64,000 nucleotides of DNA, taken from assembly GCA_012295275.1 (NCBI GenBank), contig CM022671.1, forward strand, positions 2,102,832 through 2,166,831, written 5' to 3'. Below the pieces are notes generated by a model that was not told the DNA's origin, did no database searches, and was given only the letters and a program-made list of their open reading frames with translations. Shown here piece after piece: positions 12,091 through 23,567 of this stretch; positions within the stretch are counted from its first letter, which is position 1; every line of letters starts with the position of its first letter. The DNA is from Chrysomallon squamiferum (Eukaryota > Mollusca > Gastropoda > Neomphalida > Peltospiridae). A program made the translations under genes and the position numbers.

Positions 12091-12709
12091 TAGGCCTACA
12101 ATGTCTTACTCGATGATCAAGAAAGATGGTGATCCCTAGCATCCAGAATTGATCATTCAGGTTTTAGTCAATCAGATGTTAATGGCTGAAAAGGTGTTAT
12201 TTTCAGGTATGTGCATTTTTTAAATCTATATTGTGGCTAAACAAAAAATATTACACCCAGGAAACTTTTATATGTTTTAGTTAACATGTGGGAGATTAAA
12301 TTTCAATAAAGGTCATCTCAAGATCACGTGATCCACACGGTCAGTTTCAAGGTCATAGCAAAGGTCAAAAGGTCAAGGTACTCCAATATTTTCCAAACTA
12401 AACAAATATGGCAGATTTGGTATCCTTGTCATTTTGCCTTTCTAACAATACCAATTTTATGAAGATTGGCCCAGTAGTTCCTGAGATATGAGGGTTCTAA
12501 GGTTGGTGGTCACACCCATTTTTGGCAAAAATCTCAAAATTTGGTGGGCCGTATCTCCCACACCACTGGTCTGATTGAGCTAAAATTTCAGATTTGGTGC
12601 TGTGGGATCCCAGTCAACAAGTATACCAAGTTTTATAAAAATCTGAGACGGTCGGGTTTAAATTTCTTTTTTTTTCTGTGATTTGACACGGAATGACCCT
12701 ATATTATAG

Positions 12710-15700
12710 ATAAAAATATCACCAGTTTTCTTGTCATTGCCCTGGACACAAATCCTGTTTGGTGGGGAGATGATGAAAATGTGGAAGCTGGAAAGGTATA
12801 AAATAAAATTATATATATATACATATATAAAGTAAGAAATATGTTTATAAAATAAGAAAGAAGGTGAAAGGTAAGTATAACAACGTTGATATTAACTTCA
12901 TGAATTAGAATTTTGTATTCTGTAATTTCTGTTTGAGGTGTATTCTAACATTTTTTTATTAAAAGTAGGCATGTATATCCCCCAAAAACACAAAACAACA
13001 ACACGGTAATCATACACACTGTATTATAATTAATAGTATAAAATTAATATGTGGATCTACTAATATATGCAATATGGTAGTTTTTGTATTGTTTTTGCCG
13101 ATTAGTCTTTCAAAGTGCATGGATGCTGTCATGGTATTTGCAAATTCTCACCTTATGCTCAGTCATGAAAATAAACTTGCTGTGATAGCAGCACACACCA
13201 ATCAGAGGTGAGTTTACACTAACAAACAACTAAATAATTTAATATGTGATTAAAGGAACAGATAATTTATTATTGTATAAATATGACTTAGGAACAATGC
13301 TCTGCTATTTATTATTTTCAATAGTATTAACCATTAAAGGTTGGTTATTTCTAAATACTTAGAAAATAATTATACAATTCTGAGTCAGTTTATATATCTT
13401 CTTTTTAGACTTGTTATATCATATATTTGAATTTATGATAAATTAAGACCATTTCTGTATCCAGATCTTATTATTTGCTTTATAATTCAACAAAGGAAAC
13501 CATTCCATTATATTTATTCTTGGTTAACTCTTGAGAAATACATATGTGGTATTGTTTTAAATTAAATTATATTTTTAATATTTGTTTTGCTATTTTTTCA
13601 TGACCATGTAATGGCATATTTCATTTACTTTTTATTTATTATTTTACAATTAGGCAACTAAATGTTGTAAATATTGTGATATGTTGTGTTCTACCTTTGG
13701 AATGCAGTCAGTATCATCGTGATATATCTAATACTCATTAGTAACATCAGATATTTACAACTGATCATTTCATTTGGATATTTTCACCTATTTTTGAAAA
13801 CATTATACATGAAGTATACTTTCATGCTGCTAAAATAATATACTATTTCAGTCAGTTCTTATATCCAAAACATGATACAACACACAGTGGACAAGGCAAC
13901 AGTCCTGCAGATATGGCTAATGATGGAAAGTATGAGTTATTTGGTCTGGTGGATGGCTACCTTCAGTCAGAGATGAAAAAACTTGTTATTAGCAGTAAGT
14001 CTTTATTATAGTTGGATGTGTGGAGTTAACCGTTAGGCCCAGAATGATGGGATATTAATAATTATAATATTTCTATTTTTAATAGAACCACTTTTCAGTT
14101 TTTATGGATGTTCTTTCACTGTAAGAATTGAGCTATTATATAAAATTTGCAAGATGCAACTTTTTAATTTGAAAAAGAAAATCAGATAAATTAATACATG
14201 AAACCACTTTGTCTTGTTAAATTCATCAACAAATTTAGGAACAGATCAAATTAAAACTTAAAATTAATGATGTCTTTTTTATCAGAGAACAATTGTTTTC
14301 TGTAAAATAAACTCATGGACGCTATATTGTACAGTTATGATTGTGTGTCTTTGTATGCAGTTAAAATGGGTTTTGGGTGTTAGAACTTTTAAATTTAAGT
14401 ATGTATTAAGCATGTATAATTTATGGTTACAAGCAAGGGATAGATAATGTACTGCTTTATATGTAATCAATCGATGAGCAAATCTGGAAATATTTTATTT
14501 ACTTATTTGTATTTATAAATAATTTAGGTTTGGAAAGTTAACTCTTTCCTGATTCATTGATTGCTGGAGCTACGACAATGGTATTGGGCTCTATCCTCTT
14601 CATTGAAATTCTTCTGAATTCTAATTTTAAATATTGTGAATTAAAAAAATGTTATTTGTTTCTTGTCACACAACAAATGGACAATTTTTTAGTACAGCTG
14701 GTTATCAGACATAAAGAACAGAAGAAAAAAAATAGGTGTTAACTGACACAATATAGCAAAAACTGGATTACCAAAGATCATGATCTATAATAAAAAAGAA
14801 ACTTCGGAAATTCACAAAATGTGTTTACAGATTAGGTTTCACTGATCTGTTATTTGAAGAGATTGTACTATTTCTGTGTTTCCCTAACTGTAATTTAAGA
14901 TATTGACAGAATGGAGAAAGAAGGTTCATTTGATCAGACACTGTCTGCAAGGATTTTGGTAAATGAAATAAACATTTTCACAACCACATTTATAGTTATT
15001 TATATACACATGCCTACATAAAATATTTATTACACTTACCATTTCCTGATTTTAATCTCTGTCTGCATGTTGGTGTTTTTATTTATATCTCATTGCCAGA
15101 CTGGAAGAATATTTTGAAATATGTATGTAATTTAATTGTTTAATCAAGTATAATAAAATTTTGTTTTATTGATAATGAAAATGTTACATATTGTTTTTCT
15201 GTTCAAATCGTCTATGCTGCATATCATAAGTTTAAATATACGTTTCTTTGTTGATAGGTAATCAAAGGTTCTGAAGACAATAGTACTCTGTATATGAACT
15301 TTGTGAACAATGGTTTTTCTGCACAGAAACAGGCAATCAGTAGTTCAGCAACTAGAACACAGGTCTGAAATATAATACACTTTTTCCCATTCTAAACCAA
15401 CATCACTTGTACTAAACATATGTTCATTAAATAATTTGGATGTAATTATTTTCCCTTGCTACTGTTTCTGGAGATTTATAGCTCAATATACATCTTGTAG
15501 GCCAGATGGATAAAGGTTCATATAAGGAATCTTCTTAAGCCTAATTCAGAAGTAATTAAAAATTTAAATGATTTTTCAATTACTATTTATTTTTCTGTTT
15601 CAGAATGTTTTTGTTGATGCTTGTGTTCTCGATAATGAATCGGGATTGCTTCAACAGGTCTGTTACAATTACCCGTTTATTTGTAAAAATATATTTTTTG

Positions 15701-17382
15701 ATAACCTTTCCTTCCTCAGTTCCTGATATACAAAATAATAGTAATAAATAAATTGTTTTCATAATTATTTATAAAACAAAAACCTAACAACAGTCATCAG
15801 TTTAAGTTTCAGAATTATACCTGGTAAACTGTGTTATCTATCTAACAGTGTATGTGATAAATATGTAAAAAAGAAAAATAATAATCATTTTAAGAATACA
15901 GAACTGAAATCATAATGTTTTGTTTTATTAGCTGATTTATTTTACAAGGCTTGTGACATAAGAGGAGGTATATATTTAGAGATTCCACAAATGGCAGGAC
16001 TTCTACAGTACCTCTTTGTAAGTTCTATAGGATGTGATAGCTTTTCTTTGTAACTAGCTTTGTGTTGTTCTTGTTGCTCTTAATAACTAAATATTAATAA
16101 TATTTTACTGTCTTCAGTATTGAATGTCTTGAATATGCAAAAACTCGTGTTTGACATCAAATATTATTAATTATTAATAGTTAAAAGTTTAGGTGTTGTT
16201 ACTCTTGCTTATTTTTCAGTGGATTTTCCTGCCTGATCCCAATATCCGTTCCAAACTGACTTTGCCTCCAAAAGCTCAGGTGGATTACCGAGCAGCTTGT
16301 TTCTGTCATCGAAATCTTATAGACATTGGTTATGTATGTTCTGTATGTTTATCTAGTAGGTGTTTTTTTTTCATGCATTTAATACAAAGAATGTTTTTTG
16401 TTGTTGTGGTTTTCTTCATATTAATTTTTACAGTTATTTATTATTTTTAGTGTAAAAAAAGAAAAGATCTAAATTTCAAATTTACAGAAATATTTTATTG
16501 CCAACTATATTTAATTCTGATTATTAGGAAAAATGTTAGTTTTCTAAGTGAAAATTGGAAGATCAAATCATAATGATAATGTATTCAGAACAAAAAGTAT
16601 ATTTAACTAACTGGTTTCCAGTCAAGAAATGATATTCAGTAAGCTGATGGGTATAATAATGAAAACTATAATTTTTCTGAAGTGGGACTGTTACTATTTG
16701 TATCATTGTTACTATAATTGAATTATTATTTATTGACTGCCTGTATTAAATTAACTGTTAATTAGATATTAATAAAATTGTTTTCCATTTACAGTATTGT
16801 GTACATTTAGTCCCATTTGTTCAACATGTCAGTAAGTATTTTTCTTCTGAAGCATTGAAATAACTCTCTCTTTACTTCTCTGATACTTGCAAAAACAGAC
16901 AGCATACTTACTTATTGGCTACATTTGTAATGGAGTTAGCTAACTGCAATCTGTGTTACAGAAACTAGTCTTGTCATTACTAAATGGTAATTTGAATTTC
17001 TTTCCATTCTACTTATTTTTACTTTGAAAGTCTCTAATTTACACGATTTGATGTTGGAAAGATTTAAATAACGTAAAATAGGTCAGAATACTTTTAGAAA
17101 CATGAAGGAAGTTCAGTAGATTCTGTTACTTTAAAGTCATTGTTTCAGCTGAGTACAGTTGCCATTTGGTTATTTCATGTTTAATGCTTATATGATTGGT
17201 TATTATTTTTATTCATATTTGTAATGATAATAAAAAGTATAGATGTAAGTTGCATAAATTAATTAATTTAAATTCTAAGTTTATTATTTGTCTTGGTTTA
17301 CTTCAGGACTGCTTTCAAACTTTTGGGTCCACAAAAGCTGGGAAAGAAGAAATCAAAGAAAACAGCAATACGAAGATATTAA
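12710..17382 (+). pseudogene. GTF2H3: GTF2H3-A: TFIIH p34 subunit, near-complete with one stop
   Basis: Encodes the p34/Tfb4 subunit of TFIIH core, a vWA-like domain followed by a C-terminal C4 zinc finger, acting in nuclear transcription initiation and nucleotide-excision repair. Exons: 12710-12795, 13106-13207, 13852-13994, 14528 to about 14600, 14910-14958, 15258-15362, 15604-15657, 15949-16017, 16220-16355, 16795-16831 and 17307-17382. Family landmarks are [109 protein letters not shown] (the paired zinc cysteines) and a Lys-rich end GKKKSKK. Lesions: TAA at 14539-14541 where copy B has GAA; exon 1 ends in phase 0 while exon 2 is entered in phase 2; no donor is visible for exon 4. The first coding exon upstream of 12710 is not resolved. 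Confidence 0.85.
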
Positions 17383-18300
17383 AAATAAATGTCATCACAA
17401 AAAATAACATCAATTTGCTAATTTTGATATTGTGTGTATATGTATGAAAAGCTGGATACTTTGAAAAATGTGACACATATTTATAAATATTATTAAGAAA
17501 ATATGACAATTGTAAAATATGTGTATAACCATTTAGTTATTTAATAAATCCTGACATTGGATAAACCAGTTTCATCAGAAAACAGCCTAATGGGTTTATA
17601 TTATTATTATTTGTCATCATGTTAATTTTTCAAAATGTTAATAAGTGTGCTAAATAAATTTGTTGGCCGTTTTACCTGTAGACTAATGTGTTAAGTAAAA
17701 AAAAAAAGAATTACATAATAATAATATTTATATGAACTCTGTGAATTACAACAGCGAACATTTGATTAAATACATTTGACAAATATCTGCGAGTTCTTCA
17801 AGACGGACTGATCAAAGTGTGGGCTACATACCTCCCTGTCTACGGCTAGATTCATATCAGAGATAACAGGCTGCTAATAAAACATTTAAAATTTAAAAGT
17901 GCGTCTTTCTTCTGCCATCCTTAATTTCTTTTAAAGGGAGATAAGTGCGGTGCTACATTTAAAATTACCGTATACTTACATGTTTGACACGCATCCTCAG
18001 TGAACTCTTTCAATATTTTATGTATTAAAAATAACACTTTTACATATCACTTCTGCTAGCTTGATTTTACGAACATGTAGTTTATTACATTGTTGTTTCA
18101 TTTCAAATGAAAATGCTGGCTACTTCATTTTGTGTAAAATATATTAAAACTATATAATAAAAAAAACAAAAAAAAAAACAACAACAACAATATAACAGTC
18201 ATATATATTATGTATTACACTGGTTGTTCGTCATTTTAAGGTATGAAAAACACCTATATAAATAAGCAGATAAAAGAAACAAACAGTTTTCAGAGAAATA

Positions 18301-18394
<94 letters not shown>

Positions 18395-19163
18395 GAGGCC
18401 AGAAGACTATAACATTATATATTGAGAAAAAAATAAACAAAATTAATTAAAACACATAGTATCAAAATTGTCCATGACTAAACTTTGAAAGGTGATTAAA
18501 AAAGGTACTGTGAAAAAAAGACAAAGTGTTCTATAATGTAATATGCTTTGTTTATAACTGTTTGTATGTGAGTGTATTTGAAGATAAACTGTGATATCAA
18601 TACAAAACAAGATATCTTCCTTTTTTCTGTTTATCTTGGGTTTTCTATCCTTACTTCCATTCTTCTCCTCCTTTCTTTCTGTATTTCGTCTTCTCTTTTT
18701 TTTCGTTTGTAGTTTTTGACATTTTGAGATAAAAACATAACTGAAACATAGAAGTACAGACAGACAACGTTTTCCTTCATCATTCATCTTTCTTTCTTTT
18801 CCTTTCCCTTTTTTCTTCTTTATTCCTTACCTTTTCCAATTTTCTTTTCTTTTATTCATTCGTCTGTATTAATTTATTTCTATATTTCCCTCTGTCTTTC
18901 TTTCCTTTTTCTTTTTTATACCTTCATTTAAAAGTTTTCTTTTTTATTAATTTATTTTATTTATTTATTTATTTAATCATTAATTATTTTAATGCGTTCT
19001 CCAAATATATAATTGAAAGTTTAACATTTTTAATTAACATATACAATTTTTCTTGCATATAATTTATCGCACTTTGTTAAATAATGTTAACATACATATA
19101 TACATACATATATACATATACTGTTTTCCAGCGTCTTTGTTTTTAGCTTTTATATCTGTTAAT
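17383..19163. other. 3' flank of GTF2H3-A, inner part of palindrome arm
   Basis: No exon recognised. The whole interval up to about 19020 is matched, inverted, by about 36180-37740, including unique words such as cacgcatcctcagtgaactc and the Lys/Arg-rich shadow frames near 18443-18787. It contains a (TTA)n-(CTA)n compound microsatellite at 18302-18394 and pyrimidine-rich tracts. Confidence 0.75.
18302..18394. repeat. Compound (TTA)n-(CTA)n microsatellite
   Basis: About 11 TTA units pass directly into about 20 CTA units and stop at the motif ctgaggccagaag, a motif that flanks several other (AAT)n tracts in this window. Confidence 0.97.
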
Positions 19164-19363
19164 NNNNNNNNNNNNNNNNNNNNNNNNNNNNNNNNNNNNN
19201 NNNNNNNNNNNNNNNNNNNNNNNNNNNNNNNNNNNNNNNNNNNNNNNNNNNNNNNNNNNNNNNNNNNNNNNNNNNNNNNNNNNNNNNNNNNNNNNNNNNN
19301 NNNNNNNNNNNNNNNNNNNNNNNNNNNNNNNNNNNNNNNNNNNNNNNNNNNNNNNNNNNNNNN
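19164..19363. other. Assembly gap of 200 N
   Basis: Exactly 200 undetermined bases, so the number is probably a placeholder and not a measured length. The left flank belongs to the palindrome arm; the right flank matches about 56081 onward. Confidence 0.98.
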
Positions 19364-19479
19364 TGTATTTTTATTACAACAGCAGCAATATTAGTAAAGC
19401 TAAACAGTCTTTGTATTGTCCAGAAAAATCTCCTGAAACAGCAAATTATGAAGAAACTTTAAATTATTTAGTTTTATTC

Positions 19480-19625
19480 TTTCGTTCGTTCGGTCACTTT
19501 TAGTTCCTAATTCCGTAGTTACCTAATTAATTTTCCCAATTTGTTTAACTTTTGCCATTGTCTATAGTGGCTTGAAACGACATATAGTTAGATTACTTTT
19601 CTAAATGTTAAATTATTCCATTCAT
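19480..19625. repeat. Inverted repeat partner of 21000-21125
   Basis: The words cattgtctatagtggcttgaaacgac here and the reverse complement (agccactatagacaatggca) at about 21048 belong to a match of roughly 125-145 bases separated by about 1.4 kb, which encloses the displaced promoter block. Confidence 0.75.
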
Positions 19626-19629
19626 TTCT

Positions 19630-19990
19630 TTTTGGTATAATGTTTTCTCGAAATAAAGCATTTTATTACATTTTTTATTATATACTGCGATAGTGTACAT
19701 TAATAGTATACACTAATCTCGTCCTAAAATAGCCAGTCAGAATTGGTAGAAACAAATTCAGTACTGCGTATCTTTCAAACAAAACTAAGTTTCGCCGTTT
19801 CTCGAAGTAAACGTTTACGTAGCTTGTTTATCTCTGTGTTAGTGTATGGGGATAAAACAACAGATGTATAAATAAAATAACTATGAAGATTTTCTCTAGG
19901 TGTTTATTCACTGGAAATATCATGCGCTGTGACCCAAAGGTGTAATTAGTCATCCCTTATGACGTCATTATGAGAAATATTTCAGTATTT
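19630..19990 (-). promoter_or_regulatory. Inverted, decayed copy of the EGF-family promoter block
   Basis: Reverse complement of the block found upstream of units 2, 3 and 5 (about 26270-26580, 49270-49640 and 60080-60430). The TATAAAA of those copies corresponds here to gatacgcagta (near 19761-19771), so the box is lost, and the first-exon ATG and frame are not preserved. It points away from unit 1. Confidence 0.6.
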
Positions 19991-20141
19991 TAAAGAAAAG
20001 GTTTGCTCGTTTAAGTTTCATTGATAGAAAAAAAAAAATTGGATAAAACCATTTAAGTTACTATGGATATGTATCAGTACTTTAGTGTCCAGTTATAAGT
20101 TATAGCTTTACAAATATTACTTTATTTATATTTACAGGCTT

Positions 20142-20172
<31 letters not shown>

Positions 20173-21261
20173 TATGTATCTATGAATGTATGTATATTAA
20201 ATAAAGGAACGGACAAAGTAACTGCAAATCAAAAATAAAACATTCAACTTAAGACATATATGATGAAATGAATGAAGTTTTTTTTTCTTTTCTTTCGTTT
20301 TTTTTCTTATCTCGTTTTTTTCTTTTTCATTTTTTTTTTCTTCTTTTCTTTTAACTTCATTGTTTCTTGATTTTTGATTTTTATTTTCTTTCGTTCATTC
20401 CTTTTCAATTATCTACATATCTATTTATTTATCTTGTAACCTTTGGTCACCAAAGGAATATGCACATGATCTAGGTTCAGTATTTTAAATGCCACGAAGA
20501 AGGAAATCTATAGCCATACATTAATGATTAATATAATGCTCTAAGTAGCTTCTTTCTTTCTTATATCTTTAAAAATATTTTCACAAAAAAATAACAAACA
20601 GAATTAATTAATTTAGTACTTCATGCTCATTTTCACTAAACATATTTTGATTTTCTGATTTTTAAATATAATGTCTTCATAACAAGATTCATCTTCATGT
20701 TTTTAACATTGTTGTATTGCTGCTGCTGTAATAAGAATAGCAAGAGTGCTAGCAGTAATTGTTGTTTATATTTATTTAATTAATCATTTTATTATTTTAG
20801 CTGTGTTATGTATATATATATATGTATGTAATTAAACATAGTTAATATTTATATATTACATCAATCTACATAGTCTTAGCGTCTTGTCTGGTTTAGTTTA
20901 TAAAGATATTAATCCAATAAGAGTAAAATAATCAGTTAAAAATTAGCTGTAATTAGTTGACAGCATTCCGAGACTAAAAATAAATAGATGAGTGAATGAA
21001 TGTAATAATTTAACATAAAAGAAAAGTAATCTAATTATATGTCATTTCAAGCCACTATAGACAATGGCAAAATTTAAACAAATTGGGAAAGTTAATTAGG
21101 AAATCATAGAATTAGGAATTAAAGAAATAAATCTAAAATTAACAGTCTTCAGTCGACTGAATTCCGAGACTGAAATTGAGTAATTTAACAAATAAAAAGA
21201 AAGAAAAAAAACCAATTTAACAGAAAGACATCTTTTATTTCTTGATATTTTCCTGTTTCAG
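19990..21261. other. Upstream region of unit 1
   Basis: AT-rich; pyrimidine-rich tract at about 20278-20400, a (TA)n run at 20144-20169. No forward promoter block and no first coding exon like those of units 2, 3 and 5 could be found before the unit 1 signal-peptide exon. Confidence 0.55.
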
Positions 21262-23097
21262 GAGTATGAAGAAAAGGTGTAAAAATATGGGAGTTCTTCT
21301 CCTCTTACTTTTTATTTTCCCATCCGTGTATTCTTTAGTGGAACCTCACTGTAAAGTACCCGGTGAATATAAACAGCATTCTTCCACATTCTGTCAAAGT
21401 GGATGTGAAGATGGATGGCAAGGAATCCAGTGTAGACGAAGATGTCCTGAGTCCTGTCTCAAATGTGATCGCGTGACTGGAAACTGTTCTGGACAGTGCA
21501 AAGACAGTTATTTTGGAGTCAGTTGTTCATTTGTGTGTTTGGAATGTTCACAGTGTGACGCAGATGGAAATAGTACAACATCAGCAGCATATATCTGTGA
21601 GTTACCTTACTGTGTTATTATTTAGTCATAGATTATAATTTTAAATTTGTATTTATTTATTTACTTATTTATTTATTTGTTTCTTTGTTTGTTTGTTTGT
21701 TTGTATTAATTTATTTCTTATTTAATTTGTTAGATACTAAATGATTAGATATTATAATAATGCTATTGATTAGATTACACTTTACTTATTCATATGATTA
21801 ATTATAACAACAATGATAACTACAACTACTTCTATTACTAGCTCTACTAACATTGTTGTTGTTGCCGCTGTAATACAAATACGGTGCAAGTATGAAGCAG
21901 GTCTGCAAGGAATGTTTAAAATAAATGTATCAGGATGAACAAAATAAAAGTAAAGTTAGGGTTAAAATAGGTGTAAAATGAGAGCGTAAAATAAATGAAT
22001 AGTGAAAGAATAAAATAAGTTTAAAGTGATGTCAAAAAATGGGTGTAGTGAATAATATATATGTAATAAGTGTATGGTGATGTATAGAAATGAACAGTGG
22101 GCGTATACAAATTAATATGTGTATAGTGAGTGTATAAAAAGTACTGTGTGTATAGTGACGGTATAAAAATTAATACTTGTGCAATGAACGTATACAAAAT
22201 AAAACTAGTTCTGTGAGAGTACAAAGTAAGTGTTCACAGAAGATAGAGTCAACCATGTTCATTGAATAAATAATAAGAAAAATCTATATTTAAATAAATA
22301 CCATACACAGACAAACTCTAAACTTTAGTCTGCCTTTCTCGTATTTGCAGATGCTGCTGGTTCGATAAAATTATCTTCCGATTTCGGCAAAGGAGTTGGA
22401 TTTGGTATCGGCATCAGTATCATCATCGGCATGTTCGTTATTTCTTTATATAGTTGTTATAGGTATGAATTTTTCTATGTTATTTTCCAAGAAATTAATA
22501 ATTTTGAAAAATATATACTTTTTTAACGTTACGGCCATTTTCCATTCCAGTGAATACTCTACGAATAGTTCATTAAGAAGACTTAGATGTGATATATATT
22601 GTCTATGGGACTGCATACAAAATAATCCTTAATTTTAATATAAGAAGAGTAGTGCATCAACATGTAGTTCGGGTTTCCTCTTTTATTATCTGCACGGTTC
22701 TTAACAACATAAGTGATGCTATTAAAGTGCAGGTTACAAATATGTTTATTTTATCATTACATAAACCAACTGTACAGCCACTTCTGGAATCGAAAAAGAA
22801 ATGCATATCTATAATCAATCTGTCCCTCTGAATATATGTATCAACCTGCGCCTCTCTCTCTACCATCTGCCTGTCTGTCTGTCTGTCTGTATATCTATCT
22901 ATCTATCTATCTGTTTATCTGTGTGTCTATTAAACGTCAATCTACCTCTCTCTGTCGCACTACTTCGATCATTCTATCTCTTTATCTCTATCACTAATTT
23001 ACTCTTTTTTAAATGTTTTTTTAATTCTAATTCCAGGAACAGGAGTAACAATTCTTCTTCCACATTCTCGATCGTCTCTCTCAAGATTAAAGTTGAG

Positions 23098-23130
<33 letters not shown>

Positions 23131-23136
23131 AAATAA
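21262..23136 (+). CDS. Unit 1: small single-pass EGF membrane protein
   Basis: Exons 21262-21596 (ATG at 21266), 22351-22462 and 23037-23136. The product starts MKKRCKNMGVLLLLLFIFPS, a basic start plus hydrophobic signal peptide, then one to two laminin/MEGF-type EGF motifs (CEDGWQGIQCRRRC, CSGQCKDSYFGVSC), a Thr/Ser linker, a transmembrane helix (GIGISIIIGMFVISLYSCY) and a short basic tail. Phases fit (1, then 2). The last exon normally ends in a donor, as in unit 4 at 58119, but here it runs into a poly(A) tract and would end in a run of Lys before a stop at 23134-23136. The usual tail exon lies 9.7 kb away, beyond unit 2. The 5' exon seen in units 2, 3 and 5 is missing. Function is unknown; a cell-surface or secretory-pathway role is inferred from topology. 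Confidence 0.65.
22020..22250. repeat. Degenerate AGTATACAGTGAGG-type minisatellite
   Basis: The intron before the unit 1 transmembrane exon has loosely repeated units of about 20-25 bases built on GTGA(G)GTATAnAAAnTAAT. The same kind of array fills the corresponding introns of unit 2 (28640-29110), unit 4 (57060-57290) and unit 5 (62470-62960). Confidence 0.65.
22868..22924. repeat. (TGTC)n/(TATC)n tetranucleotide tract
   Basis: Tetranucleotide repeats in the intron before the unit 1 third exon. The corresponding tract in unit 4 is at about 57893-57945. Confidence 0.9.
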
Positions 23137-23511
23137 ATTGATATTTTATATTTATTATAATTGCAGTTAAAAAAAGAAAATATATAGCTAATTTAGTTTT
23201 TCATCAAAGTATGGTTATGTTTTCTCCAGTTCTGATTTTCAACTTCATGGCGCCTTCACACACTGATCCTAGTTCGTCTGTGCATAGGTTTCTGTTGCGA
23301 GCCGAGGACATAAAACAAATACATAAATAAAAAGGAATGAACGAAAGGAAACTGAAAAAATTAAGAAATGAAAAACAAATAGAAAAAGAAAAAGAAAGAC
23401 GGACGAAGAAGAAAAAAGTAATGTGTCTGTATTTGTAGGTTTTAATTATATTTTAAATCTCTAAATGTCGAAACAAAGAAAGACAGGAAAGAAAAGAAAA
23501 AGAGAAAAACC

Positions 23512-23567
<56 letters not shown>

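Larger units (their letters stand above)
10383..12708. mobile_element. 2.3-kb insertion in copy A, absent from copy B
   Basis: Copy A and copy B match up to ...tgcaaaatgTTATA (10378-10382) and match again from TTATAgataaaaatatc (12704 onward). Copy B has a single uninterrupted version of this site near 41387-41405, with one TTATA, so a 5-bp target duplication is likely. The insert contains inverted internal segments, a decayed coding region and, at its right end, a non-coding stretch ending in gatttgacacggaatgaccc. I recall that type of terminus from dispersed invertebrate repeats but cannot name the superfamily. There are no obvious terminal inverted repeats at the TTATA borders. Confidence 0.75.
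9240..12709. other. 5' region of the divergent pair with AT-rich spacer
   Basis: From 9244 to the insertion at 10383 the sequence is intronic or 5' flanking, with an (ATA)n tract near 9247-9275, a (TTTA)n tract near 10228-10258 and no exon that I can recognise. A few hundred bases present in copy B (about 42420-43150) are missing here around 9290. From 10383 the mobile insertion described separately begins. Confidence 0.6.
5700..19020. repeat. Left arm of large inverted duplication
   Basis: EIF2B1-A, GTF2H3-A and the 3' flank recur in reverse order and orientation at about 36180-46560. The match includes exons, introns and intergenic sequence, so it is a DNA-level duplication and not a retrocopy. 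Main differences are the 2.3-kb insertion in this arm, deletions in the right arm and microsatellite length. Confidence 0.9.

Noticed and set aside
18243-18787. Leu-rich and Lys/Arg-rich open frames
   Set aside because: Leu run comes from the TTA/CTA repeat. The other is a shadow of pyrimidine-rich non-coding sequence that is not kept open in the inverted copy.
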